From Achromobacter aegrifaciens (GTDB lineage: Bacteria; Pseudomonadota; Gammaproteobacteria; Burkholderiales; Burkholderiaceae_B), in contig NZ_CADIJY010000002.1 in NCBI RefSeq assembly GCF_902859735.1, forward strand, positions 744,001 through 808,000: a stretch of DNA of 64,000 nt. The letters are read 5' to 3'. The translations under genes were made by a program, and so were the position numbers. Below are positions 9,260 to 18,941 of the stretch, in pieces. Each line of letters begins with the position of its first letter. Within the stretch, counting starts at the first letter, position 1. The notes under the pieces are model-generated. The model was not told where the DNA came from, searched no databases, and saw nothing but the letters and a program-made list of their open reading frames with translations.

Positions 9260-10552
9260 ATGCTCGAGAAGCTATTCAAGCTGCGTGAACACGGCACGAC
9301 AGCGCGTACGGAACTGGTCGCCGGCCTGACGACATTCCTGACGATGTCGTACATCATCTTCGTCAATCCGGACATCCTGTCGTCGACGGGCATGGACCGC
9401 GATGCCGTGTTCGTCGCCACCTGCCTGGCCGCCGCGCTGGGCTCGCTGGTGATGGCGCTGATCGCCAACTGGCCGATCGGCATGGCGCCGGGCATGGGCC
9501 TGAACGCCTTCTTCGCATTCACCGTGGTCAAGACCATGGGCTACACCTGGGAGCAGGCGCTGGGCGCCGTGTTCATCTCGGGCGTGATCTTCCTGTTCCT
9601 GACGTTCTCGGGCATCCGGGTCTGGCTGGTCAAGGGCATTCCGCATTCGCTGCGCAGCGCCATCGCCGCCGGCATCGGGCTGTTCCTTGCCATTATCGCG
9701 CTATCCAGCGCCAACATCGTGGTTGCGCATCCCGCCACCAAGGTCACCCTGGGCGACCTGACCCAGCCCGGTCCGCTGTTCGCCATCCTGGGCTTTTTCA
9801 TCATCGCCGCGCTGGATGCGCTGCGCGTGCGCGGCGCGATCCTGATCGGCATCCTGGTGGTCACGGTGCTGTCGATGGCGCTGGGCTACAACGAATTCAA
9901 GGGCATCTTCGCCGCCCCGCCCAGCCTGGCCCCCACGCTGATGAAGCTGGACATCCTGGGCGCGCTGCACAGCGGCTTCGTGCACGTGATCCTGGTGTTC
10001 GTGCTGGTTGAAGTGTTCGACGCCACCGGCACGCTGGTGGGCGTGGCCAAGCGCGCGGGCCTGATGCCCGAGAACCGCCCCAACCGCCTGGGCCGCGCGC
10101 TCTTCGCCGACAGCAGCGCCATCGTGGCCGGCTCGATGCTGGGCACCAGCAGCACCACCGCCTATGTGGAAAGCGCCTCCGGCGTGCAGGCTGGCGGCCG
10201 TACCGGCATGACGGCCCTGGTCGTCGCGGTGCTGTTCCTGGCCGCGCTGTTCATTTCGCCGCTGGCCGGCGCCGTGCCGGCCTACGCCACCGCGCCCGCC
10301 CTGCTCTACGTGGCCGGCCTGATGATGCGCGAACTGATCGACATCGACTGGAACGACGTCTGCGAGGCCACGCCGGCCGCGCTGACCGCCCTGGTCATGC
10401 CGTTCACGTACTCGATCGCCAATGGCATCGCCTTCGGCTTCATCAGCTACGTCGTGCTGAAGACGGCCACCGGCAAGGTCCGCGACGTGCATCCCGCCAC
10501 CTGGCTGGTCGCGGCGCTGTTCGTGATCCGCTACGCATTCTTCCCCGGCTAG
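9260..10552 (+). CDS. NCS2-family purine permease (AzgA-like)
   Basis: A 430-residue polytopic membrane protein of the AzgA-like NCS2 branch, which imports adenine, guanine or hypoxanthine with protons. The N-terminal [20 protein letters not shown], the [10 protein letters not shown] segment and the [18 protein letters not shown] segment are characteristic. About 12-14 membrane spans are expected. ATG at 9260 has GGGGA just upstream; a TTG 12 bases earlier is in frame but less likely. It is transcribed alone and divergently from tsaD. The exact purine specificity cannot be read from the sequence. Confidence 0.87.
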   Translation: MLEKLFKLREHGTTARTELVAGLTTFLTMSYIIFVNPDILSSTGMDRDAVFVATCLAAALGSLVMALIANWPIGMAPGMGLNAFFAFTVVKTMGYTWEQALGAVFISGVIFLFLTFSGIRVWLVKGIPHSLRSAIAAGIGLFLAIIALSSANIVVAHPATKVTLGDLTQPGPLFAILGFFIIAALDALRVRGAILIGILVVTVLSMALGYNEFKGIFAAPPSLAPTLMKLDILGALHSGFVHVILVFVLVEVFDATGTLVGVAKRAGLMPENRPNRLGRALFADSSAIVAGSMLGTSSTTAYVESASGVQAGGRTGMTALVVAVLFLAALFISPLAGAVPAYATAPALLYVAGLMMRELIDIDWNDVCEATPAALTALVMPFTYSIANGIAFGFISYVVLKTATGKVRDVHPATWLVAALFVIRYAFFPG

Positions 10553-10760
10553 GCGCAAGCCCCAAGGCCGCTCGCAAGGCGGGCCAATCGCGGCAATAGC
10601 GGAAATCAATCAACCCGCCGCGCCATATGGTTGCTGGCGGGTCCGCTTGATTTCACCGATACACTCCCCATGTATAACGGCATATGGAGTCCGCCTTGCG
10701 CCTTACCCGCTTTGTTTCCGCCCCGCTGTCCTGTCCCACCGTGCATACGGAGGTTTCCGC

Positions 10761-11777
10761 ATGAGCAGCCTGGCCCGCATCCCTTTCTCCGTACTGGACC
10801 TGGCCCCGATAGTGCAAGGCCGCGACGCGGCTGACGCCTTCCGCAACACGGTTGCGGTGGCGCAGCACGTGGAACGCCTGGGCTACAAGCGCTTCTGGCT
10901 GGCGGAACACCACAACATCAACGGCGTGGCCAGCAGCGCCACCGCCGTACTGATCGGCCACGTCGCCTCGCACACCAGCACCCTGCGCGTGGGCTCGGGC
11001 GGCGTCATGCTGCCCAACCACGCGCCGCTGATCATCGCCGAGCAGTTCGGCACGCTGGAAACGCTTTACCCTGGCCGTATCGACCTGGGCCTGGGCCGCG
11101 CGCCCGGTAGCGACGGCGCCACGCAACACGCATTGCGCCGCGGTCCGCGCAGCGGATTGGAGTTCCCGGCGCTGGTGGAAGAATTGCGCGGTTTCCTCGC
11201 GCCTTCGCGCCCTGGCCAGCCCGTGCGCGCCATTCCCGGCGAAGGCCTGGACATTCCGATCTGGCTGCTGGGGTCCAGCGATTTCAGCGCGCGGCTTGCC
11301 GCGGAGCTGGGCCTGCCCTTCTCCTTCGCGGGACATTTTTCGCCCGAAGGCATGGCGGCCATGCGCCTGTACCGCCATTTGTTCAAGCCGTCGGCAACGC
11401 TGGCGCGGCCCTACGCCATGATAGGCGTGCCGGTCGTGGCCGCCGAAACCGATGAAGCCGCCAGGCGCCAGGCCACCACCCAGCAGCTGAAATTCCTGTC
11501 GCTGGTGCGCGGCAACCGCCTGCAGCTGCAACCGCCCGTGGACAGCATGGACGGCCTGTGGAACGAATGGGAGCGCGAGGCGGTCCATCAAAGACTGGGC
11601 GCGGCCATCGTGGGCGGCCCGGATACCGTCCGGCGCGAACTGGAAGCGCTGGTGGCCGAGACCGAGGCCGACGAAGTCATGATCGTCTCGGATTTCTACG
11701 ATATCGCCGACCGCCTGCGTTCCTTCGAGATCGTCGCGTCGTTGAAAAGCGGCGCCCCGGCAAGCACCGCGGCCTGA
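10761..11777 (+). CDS. LLM-class flavin-dependent oxidoreductase
   Basis: A 338-residue bacterial-luciferase-like (LLM) protein. The segments [36 protein letters not shown] and [15 protein letters not shown] match the single-component LLM group typified by E. coli YhbW. Such proteins use reduced FMN or F420-like flavins, and the substrate is unknown here. ATG at 10761 follows ACGGAGGTTTCCGC, a strong ribosome-binding site; the open frame upstream to 10647 lacks homology. It is apparently monocistronic. Confidence 0.82.
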   Translation: MSSLARIPFSVLDLAPIVQGRDAADAFRNTVAVAQHVERLGYKRFWLAEHHNINGVASSATAVLIGHVASHTSTLRVGSGGVMLPNHAPLIIAEQFGTLETLYPGRIDLGLGRAPGSDGATQHALRRGPRSGLEFPALVEELRGFLAPSRPGQPVRAIPGEGLDIPIWLLGSSDFSARLAAELGLPFSFAGHFSPEGMAAMRLYRHLFKPSATLARPYAMIGVPVVAAETDEAARRQATTQQLKFLSLVRGNRLQLQPPVDSMDGLWNEWEREAVHQRLGAAIVGGPDTVRRELEALVAETEADEVMIVSDFYDIADRLRSFEIVASLKSGAPASTAA

Positions 11778-11945
11778 GGGCCGCAGCCCGCGCCTCAGGC
11801 GCCAACCATTGCGACGCGGCCATTACCCGCTCTACTATCGTTCTTAAAGCACTGAACGCCGCCGCAACGCCCCATCGGGTCCGGGACGGGCATACCCCGG
11901 GCCTCTGACACCGCTTTTTACGCCGCTCGCCGGCAAGGATTCAAA

Positions 11946-12320
11946 ATGAGTATTGTTGAACTCACCAAAGACAGCTTCCAGGAAGCCATTACCCCCGACG
12001 GTACGCTGATCGTCGATTTCTGGGCGCCCTGGTGCGGCCCCTGCCGCGGTTTCGCGCCGGTATTCGAACAGGCCGCCACCGAGCATCCCGACGTCACCTT
12101 CGCCAAGGTCAATACCGACGTGGAACAGGAACTGGCCGGCGCGCTGGGCATCCGTTCCATCCCGACCCTGATGGTGTTCCGCGAGAAGGTCTTGCTGTTC
12201 TCGCAACCGGGCGCCTTGTCGGGCGGCCAGCTCAATGAGCTGCTCGCCAAGATCAAGGAAGTGGACATGGAAAAGGTCCATCAGGAAATCGCAGCAGCCC
12301 AGAACGGGCAGGACGCCTGA
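11946..12320 (+). CDS. Thioredoxin-fold disulfide reductase
   Basis: A 124-residue cytoplasmic thioredoxin with the WCGPC active site (Cys30 and Cys33) and the cis-proline in SIPTL. It lacks a signal peptide. The C-terminus carries an extra tail of about 15 residues (KVHQEIAAAQNGQ...) beyond the usual 108-residue fold. No rho or other trxA-linked gene lies nearby, so this is probably an accessory thioredoxin rather than the main TrxA. AAGGATTCAAA precedes the ATG. Confidence 0.88.
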   Translation: MSIVELTKDSFQEAITPDGTLIVDFWAPWCGPCRGFAPVFEQAATEHPDVTFAKVNTDVEQELAGALGIRSIPTLMVFREKVLLFSQPGALSGGQLNELLAKIKEVDMEKVHQEIAAAQNGQDA

Positions 12321-12348
12321 ACGCTGCGCGGGCCGTGCGCCCCTGGGA

Positions 12349-12945
12349 TCAGGACTCGACTTCCCAGGCCGCACGCCCGCGCGTGATGTTGGCGGCGGTC
12401 ACTTCCAGGTCCGCCACCGCTGCGCGCGGCACCGTGAACCGTAGCGCCACCCCTTCCTCGTTGAAGTCTTCCTGCAGGATGGCCGCGCCTGCCTGAGCCA
12501 GGCGCGACTTCAGCAACGCCAGTTCGCCGAAACCGCAAGCGCAGGCGACGGTTGCAAGATCCACGATCTCGGTCCGCTCCCCCAGCCGCAGGCAGTTGGC
12601 CGCGCAGCCCCCGTAGGCGCGCACCAGTCCGCCTGCGCCGAGCTTGATGCCCCCGTACCAGCGCACTACCAGCACCGCCACGCGATCCATGTCCTGGCCT
12701 TCGATGGCTTGCAGGATGGGACGGCCGGCCGTGCCTCCCGGCTCGCCGTCGTCATTGAAGCGGTATTCCTGGCCGATGCGGTAGGCCCAGCAGTTGTGGG
12801 TCGCTTCGGCGTCGCTATGTTCGGCAAAGAAGCGCATGGCTTCGTCCACGCCGGACACGGGCGCCGCATACGCGACAAAGCGGCTTTTCTTGATGTCTTC
12901 CTGGTAGGTGCAAGGGGCGGTCAGCGTGTGCGTCATGACCGGCAT
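12349..12945 (-). CDS. IMPACT/YigZ-family protein (UPF0029)
   Basis: A 198-residue homologue of YigZ/IMPACT. EDIKKSRF near the N-terminus, DDGEPGGTAGRPIL and RWYGGIKLGAGGLVRAYGG are the family signatures. The N-terminal half has a ribosomal S5 domain 2-like fold and the C-terminal part is a ferredoxin-like DUF1949-type domain. IMPACT proteins interact with translation components; the bacterial role is unsettled. The start is ambiguous: ATG at 12945 matches the usual leader length, and ATG at 12936 is possible. Neither has a clear ribosome-binding site. Confidence 0.85.
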   Translation of the reverse strand: MPVMTHTLTAPCTYQEDIKKSRFVAYAAPVSGVDEAMRFFAEHSDAEATHNCWAYRIGQEYRFNDDGEPGGTAGRPILQAIEGQDMDRVAVLVVRWYGGIKLGAGGLVRAYGGCAANCLRLGERTEIVDLATVACACGFGELALLKSRLAQAGAAILQEDFNEEGVALRFTVPRAAVADLEVTAANITRGRAAWEVES

Positions 12946-12963
12946 TGTATGTGCCGCCAGTCC

Positions 12964-13770
12964 CTAGCCGTGGCAGTCGGGCACTTCCTGGTCGAGATAG
13001 ACATCGAAGGCCACGTCGCGGGCCCACTTCGCGGTCATGGCCTTCCAGGCGCCCGCTCGGTCCCAGGAGCGCATTTCCTGGCTCAGCCAGTTGCGGCTGG
13101 CGGAGTCGGAGGCCGGCAGCAGCCACACGCGTTCACGCCGCGCGCCATCGGCCGCCAGCGTCGAGGAGAACTTCTTCCATTCCGGGAAGCGCACCAGCGG
13201 CTCCCAGACCGCGTCGTCGACCAGGCCGATATCGCAGCTGCCCTCGCGCACGGCGACCAGCGCATCGGACGGCACGCGGTAGGTGCGCACCACCGCGCCC
13301 CAGCTTTCGGCCAGGGCGCGGGAAGCGCTTGCGGCCTCCGCCATGCAGACGCTGCGGCCGCGCACGTCGGCGGGCCGGCGCAGGCTGGTGTCGCTGCGGA
13401 TCACGGCCTTGGGTCGGGCGGCATAGCCTGTGGCTTGCGTCGCGACCGCGTCCGGCTGGGCCGACGCGCCGTCGGCCAGGACCAGGTCGACCCGCCCCGC
13501 CGCCAGCGCGGCAGCGGCCTGTTCCTGCGGCAATTGCACCAGGCGCACCGGCAGTCCCAGGCTTTGCGCCAATCTATCGGTCATTGCGGCGTCCAGGCCG
13601 TCCGGCGTGCGGATCTTGGCGCCGGCCGCGGGCGGCGGCGCCAGGTAAGGCACGCCCACCACCAGCTCGCCGCGCGCCCGCGCCGCCGCGAAGGCGTCGG
13701 GCTGCGCCTGCGCGAAGCCCGATGCAACCAGGCAGGCGCCGAGGACAAACAGACGGATGCGGCCAATCAT
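12964..13770 (-). CDS. Periplasmic solute-binding protein, family 3 type
   Basis: A 268-residue exported protein (signal peptide MIGRIRLFVLGACLVASGFAQA). The mature part starts with RGELVVGVPYLAPPP and continues with DGLDAAMTDRLAQSLGLPV, the layout of bac_3 solute-binding proteins for amino-acid-like ligands. ATG at 13770 follows AGGAGTCCCGC. It lies 18 bases beyond the ABC permease and is the last gene of the transporter operon, so this system carries two unrelated binding proteins. The ligand is unknown. Confidence 0.75.
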   Translation of the reverse strand: MIGRIRLFVLGACLVASGFAQAQPDAFAAARARGELVVGVPYLAPPPAAGAKIRTPDGLDAAMTDRLAQSLGLPVRLVQLPQEQAAAALAAGRVDLVLADGASAQPDAVATQATGYAARPKAVIRSDTSLRRPADVRGRSVCMAEAASASRALAESWGAVVRTYRVPSDALVAVREGSCDIGLVDDAVWEPLVRFPEWKKFSSTLAADGARRERVWLLPASDSASRNWLSQEMRSWDRAGAWKAMTAKWARDVAFDVYLDQEVPDCHG

Positions 13771-13788
13771 GCGGGACTCCTGTCGCCC

Positions 13789-14562
13789 TCAGACGTACTG
13801 GTAGCGCAGCAGGCGGTGCTTGAGGTTTTCAAGCACGAACTGGTCGATCAGCGCGGCCAGCACGGCAATGACCAGGATGTTGGTCATGACGCCGGTCATG
13901 TCGGCGATTTCGCCCGAATAGGCCAGCGAACGGCCCAGCCCCTTGCCGAAGCCGATCAGCATTTCCGCCGAGATCAGCGCGCGCCAGGCATTGCCGAAGG
14001 CGAGCTGCGCGCCGGTGATGAGCTCGGGCATCACGGCCGGCAGGTAGACCCGCTTGACCAGTCCCCAGCGCGTGGCGCCCATGACGCGCGCCGCCGATAC
14101 ATGCACGCGCTGCACGGACTCAGTCGCGTTCATCACGCTGAGCGCGGCCGGGAAGAAAGCCGACAATGCCACAACGACGATGATGGGCGTATTGCCGAAG
14201 CCCATCACGATGAGGAACAGCGGCACCCAGGCGATCGACGGAATCGACTGCAGGATGACGATGGCGCTGCGCAGCACTTCGCGGAAGAAGAACAGCACAG
14301 CCGCCACCAGGCCGAAGCCGATGCCGGCCGCCAGCGCCAGGCCGTAGCCCGCGCCCAGCCGCCCCAGCGTGCCCAGGAGGCTCTGGTGGAAGGACTGCTT
14401 GCTCAGGTCTTCGACCAGGCGCTCGACCACGGCCGGCACGCCCGGCATCAGGAAGTCCGGCAGCGCGAACGCCGCCAGTTGCCACAAGGCCAGGATGAAC
14501 AACACGCCCAGAACGCCCGCGAAATGCTTGCGGGCGCCGGTGACTCGGGTAGATGCGCTCAA
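13789..14562 (-). CDS. ABC transporter permease, SsuC/TauC type
   Basis: A 257-residue inner-membrane permease with about six membrane segments and the BPD_transp_1 coupling loop (GATRWGLVKRVYLPAVMPEL, near residue 155). It belongs to the nitrate/sulfonate/taurine group and pairs with the adjacent ATPase and NMT1-type binding protein. The start appears to be TTG, overlapping the preceding TGA as TTTGA; no in-frame ATG or GTG exists until after the first membrane segment. An AGAGG lies upstream. Confidence 0.88.
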   Translation of the reverse strand: MSASTRVTGARKHFAGVLGVLFILALWQLAAFALPDFLMPGVPAVVERLVEDLSKQSFHQSLLGTLGRLGAGYGLALAAGIGFGLVAAVLFFFREVLRSAIVILQSIPSIAWVPLFLIVMGFGNTPIIVVVALSAFFPAALSVMNATESVQRVHVSAARVMGATRWGLVKRVYLPAVMPELITGAQLAFGNAWRALISAEMLIGFGKGLGRSLAYSGEIADMTGVMTNILVIAVLAALIDQFVLENLKHRLLRYQYV

Positions 14563-15557
14563 AGCTTGCGAGCCTCTTGCCAGGACAGGTCGACGATGCT
14601 GGAGACGTCATACGGCTTGCCGTCGCGCGTTTTCAGCGAACCCTGGGCTTGCAGGATGTCGGCGATTTCCTGCATGCGGCGGGTGTCCTTGTCGGTCAGC
14701 TTGGGCGTGAAGACCTGCGTGCCGATGGCTTCGGCGATGACGGTCTCGCGCGGCAGTTCGCCACGGGTCAGGGTCTTGAGCGTGGGTTCGGCGATGAAGT
14801 AGGACGCGATCAGCTTGGAAGCCTGCGCGGGTTCCTTCTGCAGCAGCTGGATGGCCTGGTTCTGCGCATCCAGCGCCTTCCAGACGTCGTCCTTGCGCTT
14901 GGCCAGCGTCTCGCCGGAGGTGATCACCACCATGCACGGGAACGGCCAGGCCTGGCCCACTTCATAGATCTGCTTGACCGGCGCCACCAGTTGCGCGATG
15001 CGATCGTAGGGTTCGAACAGGAAGGCCGCGTCCACGCGCTTGCCCACCAGCGACTGGACCGCCACGGCCGGGCTTACGCCCATGACGTTGACGTCGTCCG
15101 CAGCCAGGTTGCCCTGCTTGAGCACCACGCCCTTCAGCACCACGTCGGCAGTGCTGCCTTCGGCCTGGGAGGCCAGGGTCTTGCCCTTCAGCCCGGCGAT
15201 GTCCTTGATGCCGGAGTCTTCGCGCACGATCAGCGAGTGGTAGCCCTGCTGCGCACCGCCCACCACCTTCAGGTCCGCGCCCTTGGAGGCCCAGGCCACC
15301 GCGTTGGTAAAGCCCAGCACGCCGATGTCCAGCTGGCCGCCGACGATGGCCTTGATCAGGTCGGTGCCCGACTTGAACTCGATCAGTTCGGAATCCAGGC
15401 CGGCCTTTTTGTAGTAGCCGCCCTCTTGCGCGACGATGGCTTGCGCATCGTCCATCACGCGCAGATAGCCCACGCGGAATTTCTCGGCCGCCATCGCGGG
15501 GGCTGCCGCCAGCAGCGCCGCGGCCAGCGGCAGGGACAGCCATTGCTTCAGTTTCAT
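14559..15557 (-). CDS. ABC transporter substrate-binding protein, SsuA/NMT1-like
   Basis: A 332-residue periplasmic binding protein with signal peptide MKLKQWLSLPLAAALLAAAPAMA. The mature domain (GYLRVMDDAQAIVAQEGGYYKKAGLD..., QLDIGVLGFTNAVAWASKG) is typical of NMT1/SsuA-like proteins that bind sulfonates, taurine, nitrate or aromatic ligands. It sits between the ATPase and permease genes and overlaps the permease by four bases. ATG at 15557 is the signal-peptide start. The ligand cannot be deduced; no desulfonation enzyme is linked. Confidence 0.88.
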   Translation of the reverse strand: MKLKQWLSLPLAAALLAAAPAMAAEKFRVGYLRVMDDAQAIVAQEGGYYKKAGLDSELIEFKSGTDLIKAIVGGQLDIGVLGFTNAVAWASKGADLKVVGGAQQGYHSLIVREDSGIKDIAGLKGKTLASQAEGSTADVVLKGVVLKQGNLAADDVNVMGVSPAVAVQSLVGKRVDAAFLFEPYDRIAQLVAPVKQIYEVGQAWPFPCMVVITSGETLAKRKDDVWKALDAQNQAIQLLQKEPAQASKLIASYFIAEPTLKTLTRGELPRETVIAEAIGTQVFTPKLTDKDTRRMQEIADILQAQGSLKTRDGKPYDVSSIVDLSWQEARKL

Positions 15558-15627
15558 GGGAAGTGCTCCAAGGTATGCAGGGCCGGCCGACGCGCACGCG
15601 CCGCCAGCAAGAATCCAGATCCGGGGG

Positions 15628-16398
15628 TCAGGCTGCCAGGGCCAGGTCCGCGTGCTCGCCCGAACCGTCCACCACGATGCCGAGCAGGCGCAGGATCTCG
15701 CGCTTCTCGGCCGCCAGGCCGGACAGGTCATGGGTCTTTTCGCGGTGCGCGAGGTTGAACTCGCGCAGCACGCGCGCCGGGCGCGGGCTGAAGACGATGA
15801 TGCGGTCGGCCAGGAACAAGGCCTCGTCCACGTCGTGCGTCACCAGCAGCACGGTGGGCTTTTCCTGGGCGATGAGCTGGCGCAGGACGTCCTGCAGGCT
15901 CAGCCGGGTCAGCGCGTCCAGCGCGCCGAAAGGCTCGTCCATCAGCATGGTCTGCGGCTGGGCGATGAAGGCGCGCGCCAGCGCGGCGCGTTGGCGCATG
16001 CCGCCGGACACCTGATGGGGGTAATAGTGTTCGAAGCCGGCCAGGCTGACGCGCGCCAGCCACTGGCGCGCGGCTTCACGGGCGCGGGGCTTGGGCGTGT
16101 TCTGGAATTCCAGCGCCAGCGCCACGTTGTCCTCCAGCGTCAGCCAGGGGTACAGCGCGTGTTCCTGGAACACCAGGGTACGGCTGGGATGGGGGCCGGC
16201 AACCGCCTTGCCGTCGGCCAGCACGCTGCCTTCGGTGGGCTTTTCCAGGCCGGCCGCCAGATGCAGCAAGGTGGACTTGCCGCAACCCGAGGGGCCCACC
16301 AGGGCAACCAGTTCACCGGTCTTGATTTCGCTGCTAAAGCCGTCCACCACTGGCAGTTCGCCGAAGTGCTTGTGGACATGATCGAAGGTGAGATTCAT
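15628..16398 (-). CDS. ABC transporter ATP-binding protein, SsuB/TauB type
   Basis: A 256-residue nucleotide-binding subunit. Walker A is GPSGCGKST (near residue 36), the Q-loop lies in FQEHALYPWL, the signature is VSGGMRQRAALARA, Walker B is TMLMDEPFGALD, and a switch His lies in LVTHDVDEAL. This is the nitrate/sulfonate/taurine transporter pattern. ATG at 16398 starts the domain. It is the first gene of a minus-strand operon (ATPase, binding protein, permease, second binding protein), divergent from the CoA-transferase operon across an AT-rich region. Confidence 0.9.
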   Translation of the reverse strand: MNLTFDHVHKHFGELPVVDGFSSEIKTGELVALVGPSGCGKSTLLHLAAGLEKPTEGSVLADGKAVAGPHPSRTLVFQEHALYPWLTLEDNVALALEFQNTPKPRAREAARQWLARVSLAGFEHYYPHQVSGGMRQRAALARAFIAQPQTMLMDEPFGALDALTRLSLQDVLRQLIAQEKPTVLLVTHDVDEALFLADRIIVFSPRPARVLREFNLAHREKTHDLSGLAAEKREILRLLGIVVDGSGEHADLALAA

Positions 16399-16419
16399 GG
16401 AACGTATCGTGGCGGGCCA

Positions 16420-16672
16420 AAAATGAGCCTCCAATCTAACAATTCGTTATATGAATCCAAACTATCAATATTGAATGTCTTAACTTCTTTTCGTAATAAA
16501 GAACGCATCAACAGCGTTCTGCCCGGGCTGGTTACGGACATCGAACGGCGGCCCCATCCCGCCGGCAATACTCAATTCGAATCGATAACGCGTAAAACGA
16601 TATTGGACCCTCGCTACCTCCGTCATTAAGGTGGACCCCAGACATAACGGGGCCCACCCCGATCGGAGCGAC
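16420..16672. promoter_or_regulatory. AT-rich divergent regulatory region
   Basis: This gap between two divergent operons is markedly richer in A and T than its surroundings. It contains two palindromes: ATTC-N7-GAAT at 16442-16456, and the perfect ten-base TCAATATTGA at 16465-16474. Near the plus-strand gene, arms at 16630-16639 and 16649-16658 can form a ten-base-pair hairpin with one mismatch in the 5' leader. The palindromes look like operators, but no regulator gene lies adjacent. Confidence 0.5.
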
Positions 16673-17914
16673 ATGGAGCGAGACAACACCGCCGCCGCGC
16701 AGCCGCGCGGCGCGCTTTCCCACCTCAAGATCCTGGACCTGACGCGCGTGCTGGCCGGCCCATGGGCGACGCAGACGCTGGCCGACATGGGCGCTGACGT
16801 CATCAAGGTAGAGCGCCCTGGACACGGCGACGACACGCGCGGCTGGGGGCCGCCTTTCCTGACCCGCGCCGACGGCGCTGAGACCCGGGACTCGTCCTAC
16901 TTCCTGAGCGCCAACCGCGGCAAGCGGTCAATTACCGTGGACATCGCCACGGCGGAAGGCCAGGCTCTGATTGCGGAACTGGCGAAGGACTCCGACGTGC
17001 TGGTCGAGAACTACAAGGTCGGCACGCTGGCGCGTTATGGACTGGACTACGACAGCCTGCGCGCCATCAATCCGCGCCTGGTCTATTGCTCGATCACCGG
17101 CTTCGGCCAGGACGGACCCTACGCGCCGCTGCCGGGCTACGACTTCGTGTTCCAGGGCATGGGCGGACTGATGAGCATCACCGGCGACCCCGCCGGCGAG
17201 CCGATGAAATCCGGTATCGCGATCACGGACCTGCTGACCGGCGTCTACGCCAGCACGGCCATATTGGCCGCAGTCGAACACCGCCGCGTCAGCGGCGTGG
17301 GGCAGTACATCGACATGTCGCTGCTGGACTGCGTGATCACGATCTCGTCCTACCAGGCCATCAACTACTTCCTGTCCGGGCGGGTGCCGCAGCGCATGGG
17401 CAATGCCCATTCCAACATGGTTCCGTACCAGGTATTCGCCTGCAAGGAAGGCTCGGTCATCGTCGCCGTCGGCAATGACGGCCAATACCGCGCCTTCTGC
17501 GGCGCCATCGGCCGCGCCGACCTGGCCGCCGACGAACGCTACGCCACGGCCGGCGGGCGCAATCGGAACCGCGACACGCTGATACCGCCGATCGCCGAGG
17601 CGATGCTGGCGCGCACCATGCAGGAATGGGTGCAGATACTGCAAGCGGTCAACGTGCCCTGCGGGCCCATCTACAACATCGAACAGGTATTCCAGGACCC
17701 GCACGTGCGCCATCGCGGCATGCAGCTGTCGCTGCCCCATGTCTCGGGCGTGGACACGCCGGCCGTGGCCAACCCCATCCGCATGCGCGACACCCCCATG
17801 CGCTACGACCGCGCCGCGCCGGCGCTGGGCCAGCACACCGACGCCGTGCTGCGCGAGCGGCTGGGCCTGGACGAAGCCCGCATCGCGCAGCTGAAAGGCC
17901 GCGGAATCATCTGA
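16673..17914 (+). CDS. CaiB/BaiF-family (class III) CoA-transferase
   Basis: A 413-residue family III CoA-transferase that moves CoA between acyl-CoA and a carboxylic acid through an aspartyl-CoA intermediate. LKILDLTRVLAGPWATQTL opens the domain; the catalytic Asp lies in PGYDFVFQGMGG. ATG at 16673 follows CGGAGCGAC. It heads a seven-gene plus-strand operon and presumably activates the substrate delivered by the Bug-type receptor encoded next to it. The substrate is unknown. Confidence 0.88.
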   Translation: MERDNTAAAQPRGALSHLKILDLTRVLAGPWATQTLADMGADVIKVERPGHGDDTRGWGPPFLTRADGAETRDSSYFLSANRGKRSITVDIATAEGQALIAELAKDSDVLVENYKVGTLARYGLDYDSLRAINPRLVYCSITGFGQDGPYAPLPGYDFVFQGMGGLMSITGDPAGEPMKSGIAITDLLTGVYASTAILAAVEHRRVSGVGQYIDMSLLDCVITISSYQAINYFLSGRVPQRMGNAHSNMVPYQVFACKEGSVIVAVGNDGQYRAFCGAIGRADLAADERYATAGGRNRNRDTLIPPIAEAMLARTMQEWVQILQAVNVPCGPIYNIEQVFQDPHVRHRGMQLSLPHVSGVDTPAVANPIRMRDTPMRYDRAAPALGQHTDAVLRERLGLDEARIAQLKGRGII

Positions 17915-17963
17915 CCCCAACCGCCGGGCAGGCGGCCATGACAACAACCCAGGAGACACCACC

Positions 17964-18929
17964 ATGCGCATCATCACCGCCGCAGTCTGCAGCGCCCTGA
18001 CCCTGGCGGCCCTAGCGGCCGCCCCCGCGTCGGCTCAGGACGCGCCCGTCCGCTTCATCGTGCCCTACCCGCCCGGCGGCGCCGCCGACCAGATCGCGCG
18101 CCTGGTGGCGCAGGAAATGAGCAAGGGCGGCGGCGCGACCATCATCGTCGAGAACAAGCCCGGCGCCGCCGGCATGATCGCCGCCGACTACGTCGCCCGC
18201 GCCAAGCCCGACGGCAAGACTTTCTTCGTCGGCTCCAATGCCCCGCTGGTGGTGAACCAGGCGCTCTACGCAAAGATGACCTACGACCCGTCCAAGGACT
18301 TCGTCCCGGTCTCGGGCATGGCCAAGTCGCCGCTCTTGCTTGTGGTGCGCCATGACCTGCCGGCGCGCGACGTCAAGGCCTTGATCGCCCTGGGCAAGCA
18401 ATCTCCCGGCAAGCTGACCATGGGCTCGGCCGGCACCGGGAACATCACCTATCTTGCCGGCGAATACGCCGTCAGCAAGCTGGGCTTCCAGGTCACGCAC
18501 GTACCCTACCAGGGCAGCGCCCCCGCCATCGTCGGCCTGATGGGCAGCAGCACCGACATGATGTTCGACGCCCTGCCCTCCAGCATGACGCAGGCGCAGT
18601 CCGGCAAGATCCGCCCCTTCGCCGTGCTCGACGACAAGCGCTTCGCCGGCCTGCCCGACGTACCCACCGCCGCCGAGCTCGGCTATCCCGGCATCGACGC
18701 TAGCGCCTGGTTCGGCCTGGTGGCGCCCGCCGGCACGCAGACCGCCGTCGTCGATCAGATGAACCGCGGCGTCAACCAGGCGCTCGCGCAGCCGGAACTG
18801 CAGCGCAAGCTCACCAGTATCGGCGCGGTGGCCATGCCGGGCGACGCCCAGGTGTTCGCCGCCTTCGTGCAGGCCGAGCGCGACCGCTGGCTGCCGGTCG
18901 CCCGCGACCTGGGCCTGAAGGCCCAGTGA
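17964..18929 (+). CDS. Bug/TctC-family periplasmic solute receptor
   Basis: A 321-residue exported binding protein of the Bug family (tripartite tricarboxylate receptor-like), abundant in Bordetella and Achromobacter. The signal peptide ends at ASAQD. The signatures are RFIVPYPPGGAADQIARLVA, NKPGAAGMIAADYVA and a later GSAPAIVGLMGSSTDMMFD. Such receptors bind carboxylates and related small acids. It lies 49 bases after a CoA-transferase and 12 before a MaoC gene, linking uptake to CoA activation. No TctA/TctB membrane subunits are present. Confidence 0.9.
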   Translation: MRIITAAVCSALTLAALAAAPASAQDAPVRFIVPYPPGGAADQIARLVAQEMSKGGGATIIVENKPGAAGMIAADYVARAKPDGKTFFVGSNAPLVVNQALYAKMTYDPSKDFVPVSGMAKSPLLLVVRHDLPARDVKALIALGKQSPGKLTMGSAGTGNITYLAGEYAVSKLGFQVTHVPYQGSAPAIVGLMGSSTDMMFDALPSSMTQAQSGKIRPFAVLDDKRFAGLPDVPTAAELGYPGIDASAWFGLVAPAGTQTAVVDQMNRGVNQALAQPELQRKLTSIGAVAMPGDAQVFAAFVQAERDRWLPVARDLGLKAQ

Positions 18930-18941
18930 AAAGAGCCCCCC

